The notes under the pieces: generated by a model
What the model was told of the DNA's origin: nothing
Databases searched by the model: none
The model's input: the letters and a program-made list of their open reading frames with translations, nothing else
Translations under genes and position numbers: made by a program
In this document: one piece after another, positions 16,990 to 25,397 of the stretch
Numbering within the stretch: the first letter of the stretch is position 1
How the letters are laid out: each line of letters opens with the position of its first letter
NCBI RefSeq assembly: GCF_003852425.1
Contig: NZ_QAJN01000019.1
Coordinates: 39,545-103,544 of the forward strand
Direction of reading: 5' to 3'
Length of the DNA: 64,000 bases
Source: Paucibacter sp. KBW04
GTDB lineage: Bacteria > Pseudomonadota > Gammaproteobacteria > Burkholderiales > Burkholderiaceae_C

Positions 16990-18086
16990 TGGAAAAAACC
17001 GTCAAGCGCGGCACACGCACCGGCTTCACCACCGGCGCTTGCTCGGCCGCGGCCGCGCGCGCCGCCGTGCTGGGCCTGCTGAACGGTGGCGTGCCCGAGA
17101 CGGTGGAATGCTTGCTGCCCAATGGCCAGCGGGTCAGCTTTGCCGTCAATGACGGGGTGTGCGATGGCTCGCAAGCCCACGCCATGGTGATCAAGGACGC
17201 GGGCGACGACCCGGACTGCACCGACAAAGCCCATCTGACCGCCGATGTGCGGGTGCGACCCGAGCTGCAGGGGCAGGTCTTGCTACTGGGCGGCTTCGGT
17301 GTGGGCACGGTCACCATGCCCGGCCTGGGCCTGGCCGTGGGCGGGCCGGCCATCAACCCGGTGCCGCGTCAGAACATCGAGGACAACGTGCGCGAGGCGG
17401 GCGTGGCCCTGCTAGACGAGGTGGGGCTGGAGGTGACGATCTCGGTGCCGCAAGGCCTGGAGATGGCCAAGAAGACGCTGAACGCGCGCTTAGGCATCTT
17501 GGGCGGCATCTCCATCCTGGGCACCACCGGCATCGTCAAGCCTTACTCCACCGCCGCCTACCGGGCCAGTGTGGTGCAGGGCGTGCAGGTGGCCGGCACC
17601 ACGGGTGCGGGCATGGTGGCCCTCACCACCGGTGGCCGCACCGAGAAGTTTGTGATGGAAGAAATGCCTCAGCTGCCGCAAGCCTGTTTTGTGCAGATGG
17701 GCGACTTCCTGCGCTATGCCTTGGATGCCGCGGTCAAGGCCAAGCTGGGCCATGTGGTCATCGGCGGCATGGTGGGCAAGCTGACCAAGATTGCGCAGGG
17801 CGAGACCATCACCCATGCCGGCCGGGCCGAGGTGGATACCGGCTTGCTGGCTGAGCTGTGCGCCGGCATCGGCGTGCCCGCCGATGTTTGCGAGGACATC
17901 CGCAATGCCGAGACCGCGCGTTATGCCAGCGAGCGGGTCGAGGCCCTGGGTCTGGTGCTGGAGTTTCACCAGGCCCTGGCTGAGAAGGTGGTGCAAACCG
18001 TGCTGGGCCGCTACCCCGGCCGCTTCCGCCTGACCGTGCTGGTTTGTGATTTCGATGGCCGCAAGCTGGCCGAGGCGCAGGGCTGA
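16986..18086 (+). CDS. cbiD: Cobalt-precorrin-5B C1-methyltransferase
   Basis: This 366-residue CbiD protein catalyses SAM-dependent C1 methylation in the anaerobic pathway. The signature 'RTGFTTGACSAAAARAA' is at residues 7-23, and later come 'GFGVGTVTMPGLG', 'AINPVPRQNI', 'LGILGGISILGTTGIVKPYS' and 'GHVVIGGMVGKLTKIAQG'. Its presence, rather than the aerobic CobF, marks the early-cobalt route together with cbiX and cbiG. It overlaps cbiC by ATGA; cobL follows after 18 bases. Confidence 0.95.
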   Translation: MMEKTVKRGTRTGFTTGACSAAAARAAVLGLLNGGVPETVECLLPNGQRVSFAVNDGVCDGSQAHAMVIKDAGDDPDCTDKAHLTADVRVRPELQGQVLLLGGFGVGTVTMPGLGLAVGGPAINPVPRQNIEDNVREAGVALLDEVGLEVTISVPQGLEMAKKTLNARLGILGGISILGTTGIVKPYSTAAYRASVVQGVQVAGTTGAGMVALTTGGRTEKFVMEEMPQLPQACFVQMGDFLRYALDAAVKAKLGHVVIGGMVGKLTKIAQGETITHAGRAEVDTGLLAELCAGIGVPADVCEDIRNAETARYASERVEALGLVLEFHQALAEKVVQTVLGRYPGRFRLTVLVCDFDGRKLAEAQG

Positions 18087-18104
18087 AAGAGTACAAGAAA
18101 AACC

Positions 18105-19457
18105 ATGGATTCAATACAAGAAGATGTGATCGTCGGGGAGGACCTGACGTATGAAGGCCAGCGCTTCACCCGCGGGCCACGCTGCCGCGTCATCGGTGTG
18201 CTGGACGACGGTGCGGCCAGCCTCAGCAGTCTGGCCTTGGCTCATCTGCGAGAGGCCGAATGCGTCATCGGTGCGAGCCGCACCTTGGCTCTGCTGGAAG
18301 CTCAAATTGCGCCCACCGCCCAGCGTCTGGACCTGGGCGAAGGCCTGAGCCAGGTGCCCGAGTGGGTGAGGCAGGCACAGGCGCAGGGCCGGCGCTGCGT
18401 GGTCCTGGCCACGGGCGACCCGCTCTTCTTCGGCATCGCCAGCTATCTGGCGGCGCGGCTGTGTGTGGATGCGTTGGAGGTGCTGCCTAACTTGAGCACC
18501 GTGCAGATCGCTTGTGCCCGCCTGGGCCTGCCTTGGCAGTCCATCAAGCTGTGCTCCATCCATGCCCGTGATGCGGGCGAATGGCGGGTCGGGGCCGAGG
18601 CCTCGCATGGCCTCTACGAGCTGATGCAGACCCTGCGCTCGCATGAACGGGTCGCCGTGCTGACCAGCCCGGACAACAGCCCCGACCGCATCGCCCGCAT
18701 GCTTTTGGCCGAGGGCCTGGGCGAGGAGTTTCAGCTCGCCGTGGCAGAGTCTCTGTGCCAGCCGGGTGAGCGGGTGCGCGCCGAGTTGAGCGCGGCCGAG
18801 GTCGCGCAGATGCGCTTTGCCGAGCTGAATATCGTGCTGCTGCTGCGCCTCAAGCCCCGGCCCCGGCCCGTGCTGCTGGGCTTGGCGGACAGCAACTATG
18901 AACAGCGCCAACCCGAGAAGGGCTTGATCACCAAGCAGGAGGTGCGGGCCGTCTCGCTGGCGCGCATGCAGCTGCGTGCCGACAGCATCGTCTGGGACAT
19001 CGGCGCGGGCTCCGGTTCGGTGGGCCTGGAGGCCGCGCGCCTGTGCAGCGAAGGCCATGTCTACGCCATCGAGAAGAACGCAGAGGACTTCGCCATTGCC
19101 GGCCGCAATCACCGCGCCATGGCACTCTCCAACTACAGCTTGCAGCAGGGCAGGGCGCCGGAGGGCTTGGATGCCTGGGCGGACCCGGACGCCGTCTTCG
19201 TCGGCGGCTCGGGCGGCGAGTTGGCCCAGCTGATCGCACGCATCCTGGCCCGGCTCAAGCCCCAGGGCATGCTGGTGATGAACTTCGTCACGATAGAAAA
19301 CTTGGGCACGGCGGTCGAGGCCTTGAACGCTTCTGGCGCTCAGTGGGACGTCCTGCAGCTGCAGGCCTCGCGCAGCAAACCCATCCTGCATATGCATCGC
19401 ATGGCGGCCGAGAACCCGGTGTGGATTGTCTGCGCGCAGAGCGGGGCCAAGCCATGA
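18105..19457 (+). CDS. cobL: Precorrin-6Y C5,15-methyltransferase (decarboxylating), CbiE-CbiT fusion
   Basis: This is a 450-residue bifunctional enzyme. Residues about 25-240 are the CbiE methylase domain ('RVIGVLDDGAASLSSLAL', 'VLATGDPLFFGIASYLA', 'EVLPNLSTVQIACARLGLP'). Residues about 262-445 are the CbiT class I methyltransferase domain ('GLITKQEVRAVSL', SAM motif 'VWDIGAGSGSVGLEAA', 'IEKNAEDF'). Together they methylate C5 and C15 and remove the C12 acetate carboxylate. It uses ATG 18105. It is joined to cobI by an ATGA-type overlap at 19454-19457. Confidence 0.95.
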   Translation: MDSIQEDVIVGEDLTYEGQRFTRGPRCRVIGVLDDGAASLSSLALAHLREAECVIGASRTLALLEAQIAPTAQRLDLGEGLSQVPEWVRQAQAQGRRCVVLATGDPLFFGIASYLAARLCVDALEVLPNLSTVQIACARLGLPWQSIKLCSIHARDAGEWRVGAEASHGLYELMQTLRSHERVAVLTSPDNSPDRIARMLLAEGLGEEFQLAVAESLCQPGERVRAELSAAEVAQMRFAELNIVLLLRLKPRPRPVLLGLADSNYEQRQPEKGLITKQEVRAVSLARMQLRADSIVWDIGAGSGSVGLEAARLCSEGHVYAIEKNAEDFAIAGRNHRAMALSNYSLQQGRAPEGLDAWADPDAVFVGGSGGELAQLIARILARLKPQGMLVMNFVTIENLGTAVEALNASGAQWDVLQLQASRSKPILHMHRMAAENPVWIVCAQSGAKP

Positions 19458-20236
19458 GCGCGCAAACCGGACGTTTGATCGGCGTTTCGCTAGGCCCCGG
19501 CGATGCCGGCCTGATCACCCGCCGTGCCTGGGCTCAGCTGCAGCGCGCCGAGCCGCTGTGGACCTACCCCTTGCGCTCGCTCAAGACCGAGAGCTATGCC
19601 CTGGCCATCGCCCACCGTTCGGGCTTGCCCCTGCCGGCGGACGCCCAGGCCCTGGTCTTCCCCATGACGCATGACGCCGAGAAGCTGGCCCGCGCCTGGC
19701 TGCGCGCGGCGGCCCAGGTTTTGCCGGTGCTGCAAAGCGGGCGCGATGTGCTCTTCCTGGTCGAGGGCGATGCCTCCACCTATGCCACCTTCGGCCATCT
19801 GGAACGCACGCTGCGCGGGCTGGCGCCCGAGCTTCAGGTCGAAATCATTCCCGGCATCACCAGCTTCCATGCCTCCTGCGCGCGCCTGCAAATCCCCTTC
19901 TCGGAGCAGGACGACACGGTCGCCATCGTGCCCGCCGCTTACGGGGTGGAGATGGTGGAGCGCTTGTTCGACGACTTCGACACCCTGGTGCTGATGAAGG
20001 TCAAACCCTTGATTGACGAGCTGGTCGATCTGCTTGAGCGCCGCCAGCTGCTGGACAAGAGCTGCTTTGTCGAAAAAGCCGGCTCGCCCGAGGAGCGGGT
20101 GCTGCGCGGGGCCGAGCTGCTGAGCCTGCGTGGAGCCAAGGTCAATTACCTCTCCTTGCTGCTGGTCAAGAACGACCAAAGGCTTCGCGGCGAACGCGTC
20201 AAGGGCTGCAAAAAGAAAGCATCGATCACCGCATGA
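19454..20236 (+). CDS. cobI: Precorrin-2 / cobalt-factor II C20-methyltransferase
   Basis: This is a 260-residue tetrapyrrole methylase. It is started at ATG 19454, because the sequence from there ('MSAQTGRLIGVSLGPGDAG') matches the CobI/CbiL N terminus and overlaps the cobL stop. Features are 'SLGPGDAGLITRRA', 'VLFLVEGDASTYATFGH', 'IIPGITSFHASCARLQIP' and 'AYGVEMVERL'. It transfers a methyl group from SAM to C20, the first methylation after cobalt insertion. The basic C-terminal tail ('RGERVKGCKKKAS') is unremarkable. It overlaps the next gene by ATGA (20233-20236). Confidence 0.93.
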   Translation: MSAQTGRLIGVSLGPGDAGLITRRAWAQLQRAEPLWTYPLRSLKTESYALAIAHRSGLPLPADAQALVFPMTHDAEKLARAWLRAAAQVLPVLQSGRDVLFLVEGDASTYATFGHLERTLRGLAPELQVEIIPGITSFHASCARLQIPFSEQDDTVAIVPAAYGVEMVERLFDDFDTLVLMKVKPLIDELVDLLERRQLLDKSCFVEKAGSPEERVLRGAELLSLRGAKVNYLSLLLVKNDQRLRGERVKGCKKKASITA

Positions 20237-20991
20237 ACACCTCTCATCACTCCCAGGCTGCGGCCCCCGTCCGCACCGTCCTCGTCGCCATCACCAAGCA
20301 TGGGGCCGCTCAGGTGGCCAAGCTGGCGGCCCAGCTGCCGGAGGCCGAGCTTTGCGTCTCCGCCAAATTCGCCGCCCAGATGGCGGGTTTGGCAAATCCG
20401 CTGCAGGTCTATGCCGGTGCCTTCAAGGACGAGATTGGCGCGCTGTTTGAGCGCTTCGATCAAGTCGTCTTTTTCGTCTCTTTGGGCGCCGTCGTGCGCC
20501 TGATCGCCCCGCATCTGAAGAGCAAGGACGAGGACCCCGGCGTCGTGGTGGTGGACGACGCGGGAGAGTTCGTCATCCCCGTGCTGTCCGGCCATGTGGG
20601 CGGCGCCAATGCCATGGCCTTGGAGATCGCCGCGCTGCTGCAAGCCACGCCGGTGCTGACCACGGCCTCCGATGTGGGCAAGACCATTCCCGTCGACATC
20701 CTGGGCCGCGAACTGGGCTGGACGGTGGAAGCGCCCAAGATCAATATCACCCGGGTTTCGGCCCATGTGGTGAACGAAGAGCCGGTCGCCTTTGTGCAGG
20801 AGGCGGGCAGCCCGAACTGGTGGACCCGGCCCACGCCCCTGCCATCGAACATCCACTGCTTCAAGCAGTTGGTGGATGTGGACCTGGCCCGCTACAAGGC
20901 CGTGCTCTGGGTGACCAACGCCGAGGTCAGCCCTCAGCTTTGGCAGCGCCTGCAAGAGCGCCTCGTGGTCTACCGGCCGCCGCTGTTGTGA
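20233..20991 (+). CDS. cbiG: Cobalt-precorrin-5A hydrolase, CbiG N-terminal and middle part
   Basis: This 252-residue protein corresponds to the N-terminal and central domains of CbiG. It shows 'VLVAITKHGAAQVAKLAAQL' near 17-36, 'VFFVSLGAVVRLIAPHLKSKDEDP', and the core 'PVLSGHVGGANAMALEIAALL' followed by 'VLTTASDVGKTIPVD'. CbiG opens the delta-lactone and releases acetaldehyde from C20 during ring contraction in the anaerobic pathway. The usual C-terminal CobE/CbiG_C domain is missing here but is encoded by the next, overlapping gene, so the enzyme is split in two. It overlaps cobI (ATGA) and the next gene (GTGA, 20988-20991). Confidence 0.9.
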   Translation: MNTSHHSQAAAPVRTVLVAITKHGAAQVAKLAAQLPEAELCVSAKFAAQMAGLANPLQVYAGAFKDEIGALFERFDQVVFFVSLGAVVRLIAPHLKSKDEDPGVVVVDDAGEFVIPVLSGHVGGANAMALEIAALLQATPVLTTASDVGKTIPVDILGRELGWTVEAPKINITRVSAHVVNEEPVAFVQEAGSPNWWTRPTPLPSNIHCFKQLVDVDLARYKAVLWVTNAEVSPQLWQRLQERLVVYRPPLL

Positions 20992-21401
20992 GGCTAGGGA
21001 TTCGCTTGACCTTGGGCCTGGGCTGCGATCGCGGCACGCCGCCCGAGACCTTGGCGCAGGCGGTGGACCAGGCCCTGGCCCGCCTGGGCTGCCTGCCCTC
21101 CCAGGTCAGCGGCGCGGCCAGCATCGATCTGAAGGCCGATGAACAAGGCTTGCTGCGCCTGGCCGAGCAACGTGGTTGGCCGCTGCAGTTTTACAGCGCG
21201 GCCGCGCTGGCGGCGGTGGCTGTGCCCAACCCTTCGGAGACGGTGCGGCGCTACACCGGCACGCCCTCGGTCAGCGAGGCCGCGGCCTTGTTGCTGGGGC
21301 AGGGGGAACTGGGCGATTTGCTGCTGGAGAAGTTCAAACATCAAGGCGCCGACGGCCGCAATGCCACCGTCTCGGTGGCCAGGGATAGACGCGAGGAATG
21401 A
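20988..21401 (+). CDS. CobE / CbiG C-terminal domain protein
   Basis: This 137-residue protein is read from the GTG at 20988 that overlaps the cbiG stop. A longer frame reaching back to 20820 is out of phase with real sequence and was rejected. The family pattern is clear: 'LTLGLGCDRGTPPETLAQAV', 'VSGAASIDLKADEQGLLRLAEQRGWPL', 'FYSAAALAAV', 'VRRYTGTPSVSEAAALL'. In many bacteria this domain is fused to CbiG; in aerobic species it is the free protein CobE. Its separate but coupled arrangement suggests a two-subunit hydrolase. The cobJ start follows four bases after its stop. Confidence 0.85.
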   Translation: MRLGIRLTLGLGCDRGTPPETLAQAVDQALARLGCLPSQVSGAASIDLKADEQGLLRLAEQRGWPLQFYSAAALAAVAVPNPSETVRRYTGTPSVSEAAALLLGQGELGDLLLEKFKHQGADGRNATVSVARDRREE

Positions 21402-21405
21402 AGCA

Positions 21406-22407
21406 ATGACAGAACAAAAAGAACAAGCGCAGGCCGGCAAGATCATGCTGGTGGGCATAGGCCCGGGCAGCGTGGAGCATATGACCCAGCGCGCCCGGGA
21501 TGCGATTGCCGAGGCCGATGTGGTGATCGGTTATGTCACCTATATCAAGCTGGTGGCCGATCTGCTGGAGGGCAAGGAGATCATCCGCAAAAGCATGACG
21601 GAGGAGTTGGACCGCGCCATCAGCGCGCTCGAAGCGGCCGAGGCCGGCAAAAAAGTGGCCTTGATCTCCAGCGGCGATGCGGGCGTTTACGGCATGGCCG
21701 GGCCGACCTTCGAGGTCTTGTTCCAGGCGGGCTGGACGCCCGAGCACGCCGTGCAAATCGAGATCATCCCCGGCGCCTCGGCCCTGAACAGCTGTGCCGC
21801 CCGGGTCGGTGCGCCGCTAACCCATGATTTCTGCGCCATCTCGCTGTCCGATCTGCTGACGCCCTGGCCGACGATTGCGCGCCGCCTGGACGCCGTGGCC
21901 TATGCCGACTTTGTGGTGGCGCTCTACAACCCCAAGAGCGGGCGCCGCACCCGCCAGATCGTCGAGGCCCAGCGCCTCTTCCTGCGCCACCGTCGGCCTG
22001 ACACGCCGGTGGCCATCGTCAAGAGCGCCTACCGCCGGCGTGAGCGCATCGAGTTCACGACCCTGGACCGCATGGCCGAGGCCGATATCGGCATGCTGTC
22101 GACCGTGCTGATCGGCAATAGCAATACCTTTGTGCGCCACGGCCTGATGGTGACGCCGCGCGGCTATGCCAATAAATACGATTTGGAGGAGGGCGGCAGC
22201 ACGCTGGCGGGCGAGAAGGCGGGCCGCTCCCTGAGCACCGGCTTGCTGGGTTGGCTGGAGAACATACAGGCTGAGCACGCGGCCGGCGCCACGCTGGAGG
22301 CCCTGGCCTTGCAGCACCAACTGCCGCTGGACTATATCCGTGCCACCCTGAGCGAGCCGCTTGAGGAGGCTCCCAAGATGATGGAAGAGGAGAGCACGAG
22401 CGAGTAA
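21406..22407 (+). CDS. cobJ: Precorrin-3B C17-methyltransferase
   Basis: This 333-residue CobJ/CbiH protein is started at ATG 21406 ('MTEQKEQAQAGKIMLVGIGPG'). Methylase motifs are 'VGIGPGSVEHMTQRA', 'VALISSGDAGVYGMAGPTFE', 'IIPGASALNSCAARVGAPLTHDFC' and 'FVVALYNPKSGRRTRQI'. It methylates C17 and drives ring contraction. About 85 extra residues follow the usual methylase end, from about residue 250 ('DLEEGGSTLAGEKAG...'); they are acidic near the C terminus and of unknown role, although similar extensions exist in CbiH60-type enzymes. It is the last gene of the first cobalamin block; the second riboswitch follows directly. Confidence 0.92.
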   Translation: MTEQKEQAQAGKIMLVGIGPGSVEHMTQRARDAIAEADVVIGYVTYIKLVADLLEGKEIIRKSMTEELDRAISALEAAEAGKKVALISSGDAGVYGMAGPTFEVLFQAGWTPEHAVQIEIIPGASALNSCAARVGAPLTHDFCAISLSDLLTPWPTIARRLDAVAYADFVVALYNPKSGRRTRQIVEAQRLFLRHRRPDTPVAIVKSAYRRRERIEFTTLDRMAEADIGMLSTVLIGNSNTFVRHGLMVTPRGYANKYDLEEGGSTLAGEKAGRSLSTGLLGWLENIQAEHAAGATLEALALQHQLPLDYIRATLSEPLEEAPKMMEEESTSE

Positions 22408-22436
22408 GAAAGACCAGGGATTGATCCACCAGCTGC

Positions 22437-22657
22437 CAGGTGCTTGCGTCCGCTTTTGAAGGCGATGCGAGTTAAACGGGAATGGGGTCAGGTCTTGCCA
22501 CCGCTGCAAGACCGCATGCCCCGACTGCCCCCGCAACGGTAGGCGAGTGCGGTGTCCTCTGGGTGCGCGCAGCCCTTGCGCCAGCACCAGCCACTGAGCT
22601 TGTATGCAAGCTTGGGAAGGCGAGGCCACAAGACTCGCGAGTCCGGATACCGGCCTG
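22437..22657 (+). promoter_or_regulatory. Cobalamin riboswitch upstream of btuB
   Basis: A second full cobalamin aptamer is present: GTTAAACGGGAA (22471-22482), the B12-box GACTGCCCCCGCAACGGTAG (22523-22542), CCACTG (22591-22596), GGGAAGG (22614-22620) and AGTCCGGATACCGGCC (22640-22655). It lies between cobJ and btuB, so uptake genes are controlled separately from biosynthesis genes. The remaining bases to btuB (22658-22813) contain the expression platform. I see no gene in them. Confidence 0.95.
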
Positions 22658-22813
22658 CAGCCTACGCGCCAGCGCCCTTTGTGCGCTTGGCCTTTAAAAC
22701 GACCGCCCACGGGGTGTTGGACGGAGCTTGGCCTGCGCCTATCGCTGCTCTTTTGCGCTGCGCAGCCCTGTTCTCGTGCCATGTAGGCGGTCATTGATTG
22801 AACTGCTTTGAAC

Positions 22814-24850
22814 ATGCGAAATTTATCGAAGGGCGCTGCCCGCCTGAACTTTTTGGCGGCGGCTTCATTGCTGGCCCTGCAAGCCCCGACCACAGCAAGC
22901 CCTGCGGCCGACCCCAAAGCCCTGGAGATGGTCGTCATCACCGGCAGCCGCACGCCCACCCGCTTGGCGGACAGCCCGCAGCGCATCGAGCTGATCAGCG
23001 CTGAGGACATCGAGCGCACCGTCAGCCGCGAGCTGAGCGATCTGCTGAAGAAGAACGCCAGCGTGGACGTCATTCAGTACCCCGGCAATCTGTCGGGCAT
23101 AGGCATACGGGGTTTCCGGCCCGAGTTCTCGGGCATCAACAAGCGCAGCCTTTTGCTGGTGGACGGGCGGCCCGCCATGTCCACCAATTTAAGCCTGGTC
23201 AATATGGACATGGTGGAACGGGTCGAGGTGCTCAAAGGCCCGGCTTCCGCGCTCTACGGCTCGCAAGCCATGGGGGGGGTGGTGAACTTGATCACGCGCC
23301 AAAGCCGTGGGCCACTGGGCGGCATGGTGCAGGCTTCCCTGGGCACGGCAAAGGTGCGCGAGCTCAGAGCCCGTCTTGGGGGTCGTTTGAACGAGACCCT
23401 GGATTTCGACTACGCGGCTTCCGTCTATTCGCAAGCGGACTTCCGCATGGGCGACGGCCAGCTGCGCCCCAGCACCGCTTATGGCCAGCAAAGCCATGGC
23501 CTGCGGGCGGGGCTGAACTTGGGCCCCGATTGGCGTGTGAGCGCCAGCGGCGAGTTCTACCGCGGCCGTGACATCGCCACTCCCGGCGACCTGGCCTATG
23601 GCATGAACCAGCAGGGCAATAAAGACATGGACCGTCATGCCCTGGACTTGCGCCTGAATGGGCGTGTGGCCGCGCATCAGCTGGGGCTGACCCTGTTCAG
23701 CGGCAGCCAGTGGTATGAGACGCGCACCACCAGCTCCAGCAATCCGACGCAGCAGGCCTACCTGCCTTTCCGCAGCTTTGCCGAGGACCTGCAATGGCAG
23801 GGCGTGCAGCTGCAGGACAGCTGGGCCTGGGGGAACGGCCGGCAGTTGGTGATGGGCGTGGATTGGGAGCGTGCCCAGGCCGACAGCAAGAGCTATCTGC
23901 CCCAAGGTCCGGCCAAGGCCCCCTTCTCGGCCGACAACAGCCGCAGCGCCCTGGGTGTTTACGCACAGAACAGCTGGCAGCTCAATCAAGGCGACACGGT
24001 GTTGACGGCCGGCCTGCGCCACGACCGCATCGAGGTGCGCACCCTGGAGACCCCCTTGAAGACGGACTTCGAGCCCTCGGTCGCACAGTTCTCCAGCACC
24101 AATCCCAGTCTGGGCTTCAAGCAGCAGCTGGCCTCCGGTCTGCACTTGCACGGCACCCTGGGCCAGGGTTTTGTTTCACCCTCGGCCGCCGAGTTGACCG
24201 GCACCGCCACCACCCAGTACAGCAACCGGGTCGAGATCACTCAGGGCAATGCCGCCCTGCGGCCGGAGTCCAGCCGAAGCTGGGATCTGGGGCTGGCCTG
24301 GGCCTGGGCCGGCCTGAGCCTGGATGCGACCTACTTCGACACCCGGGTGAAAGACAAGATCAGCCGCGACGCCGGGCGCCGCCTGGACGCTCGCACCCAG
24401 GTATTCAGTTATGTGAACGCGGCGCAGGCCCGCATGCAGGGCTTGGAGCTGGAGGGGAGCTGGCGTGCTGCCGCCTGGCTGCGTCTGCACGCTGGCGGGA
24501 CGCATTATTTGCAGGCTCGCCAGCAGCAAGGCGAAGCCTGGGAGCCCATCAACAATGTGCCGGCGCAGACCCTCAGGTTGGCCGCCGACCTGCGGCAAGG
24601 GGCTTGGAGCGGGCGCTTGGGCCTGCGCTATCTGGGCCGCAGCCATGACCAGGACTGGGTGCAGGGCAGCGGCCGGCAGGTGCGTTACGAGCCTTTTGCC
24701 GTGGCCGATGTGTCGGCCCGCTGGCAACTCAGCCCGGCGCAGGACTTGAACCTCGGCGTGGAAAACCTATTCGACCGTTTCTATGCCGAGAAGTTCGGCT
24801 TCCCGCAGCCCGGTCGTCAATTCAAACTGAGCTATCGCCATGAATTCTGA
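22814..24850 (+). CDS. btuB: TonB-dependent outer-membrane cobalamin receptor
   Basis: This is a TonB-dependent receptor of about 678 residues. From ATG 22814 a signal peptide is seen ('LNFLAAASLLALQAPTTAS'). A TTG two codons upstream is an alternative start, and no strong ribosome-binding site distinguishes them. The TonB box/plug begins with 'MVVITGSRTPTRLADSPQRIELI', followed by 'GIGIRGFRPEFSGINKRSLLLVDGRP' and 'VERVEVLKGPASALYGSQAMGGVVNLIT'. The barrel ends with the usual aromatic residue ('KLSYRHEF'). Its position directly behind a B12 riboswitch and before btuFCD makes corrinoid the likely ligand. Its last 11 bases overlap the next gene. Confidence 0.92.
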   Translation: MRNLSKGAARLNFLAAASLLALQAPTTASPAADPKALEMVVITGSRTPTRLADSPQRIELISAEDIERTVSRELSDLLKKNASVDVIQYPGNLSGIGIRGFRPEFSGINKRSLLLVDGRPAMSTNLSLVNMDMVERVEVLKGPASALYGSQAMGGVVNLITRQSRGPLGGMVQASLGTAKVRELRARLGGRLNETLDFDYAASVYSQADFRMGDGQLRPSTAYGQQSHGLRAGLNLGPDWRVSASGEFYRGRDIATPGDLAYGMNQQGNKDMDRHALDLRLNGRVAAHQLGLTLFSGSQWYETRTTSSSNPTQQAYLPFRSFAEDLQWQGVQLQDSWAWGNGRQLVMGVDWERAQADSKSYLPQGPAKAPFSADNSRSALGVYAQNSWQLNQGDTVLTAGLRHDRIEVRTLETPLKTDFEPSVAQFSSTNPSLGFKQQLASGLHLHGTLGQGFVSPSAAELTGTATTQYSNRVEITQGNAALRPESSRSWDLGLAWAWAGLSLDATYFDTRVKDKISRDAGRRLDARTQVFSYVNAAQARMQGLELEGSWRAAAWLRLHAGGTHYLQARQQQGEAWEPINNVPAQTLRLAADLRQGAWSGRLGLRYLGRSHDQDWVQGSGRQVRYEPFAVADVSARWQLSPAQDLNLGVENLFDRFYAEKFGFPQPGRQFKLSYRHEF

Positions 24851-25397
24851 ACGTCAAATTATTGAACAGCGCGGCTTGGGGCGCTTGGAGCTTTGGCCCT
24901 TGCCGACCGACGAGAACACCCTGTGGATGCTGTTGATGGATGTGTTCGAAGGCTATTGGCAAGACATACGCTTTGGCACCATGGTGCCCGGCGGGGTGTG
25001 GGAGATCCGCGCCCCCAATGCGCCGACCCGGGTCAGCCTGATGGACGGTTATGTCACCGTCGACTTCGGTGCCTGGCACTTCCACATTTGCGTGGGGCAT
25101 TTCAGCGGCTGCGAGCCGACCTTGGCGGCCGAGCGCCGCACCGGCCGGGCCGAGCTCTATCGCCTGCTGGACCGCGAGGATGCCCCCAAGAGCTGGGGCC
25201 TGCGCCTCTACAACCAACTGGGTGACCAGCAGCTCACCGTATTCCTGCCCAACCCCTTTCTGGACCCAGGCGGTTGGCGCGCTCTGGCGCCCGATTGGGA
25301 GCGCTTGCGTGCCTGGGACACCCTGCGCCAGTCCTATCTGGGTTTAGCGCCCGATCCGGTGGATCGCAGCGGGCAGGGTTTTGTATGCGGGGGCTGA
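24840..25397 (+). CDS. Conserved protein of unknown function between btuB and btuF
   Basis: This 185-residue soluble protein has no signal peptide or membrane helix. It overlaps the end of btuB by 11 bases and the start of btuF by 13 bases, so it is an integral part of the uptake operon. Distinctive stretches are 'LELWPLPTDENTLWMLLMDVFE', 'DIRFGTMVPGGVWEIRAPN', 'HFHICVGHFSGC' and 'GLRLYNQLGDQQLTVFLPNPF'. His and Cys residues in 'WHFHICVGHFSGCEP' (about residues 79-93) could bind a metal or corrin. I do not recognise the family with certainty. From context it may help corrinoid handling or trafficking in the cytoplasm. Confidence 0.75.
   Translation: MNSERQIIEQRGLGRLELWPLPTDENTLWMLLMDVFEGYWQDIRFGTMVPGGVWEIRAPNAPTRVSLMDGYVTVDFGAWHFHICVGHFSGCEPTLAAERRTGRAELYRLLDREDAPKSWGLRLYNQLGDQQLTVFLPNPFLDPGGWRALAPDWERLRAWDTLRQSYLGLAPDPVDRSGQGFVCGG

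Noticed and set aside
18111..19397. 428-codon open frame on the minus strand within cobL
   Set aside because: It lies wholly inside a gene with clear CbiE and CbiT domains, and its translation shows no motif.
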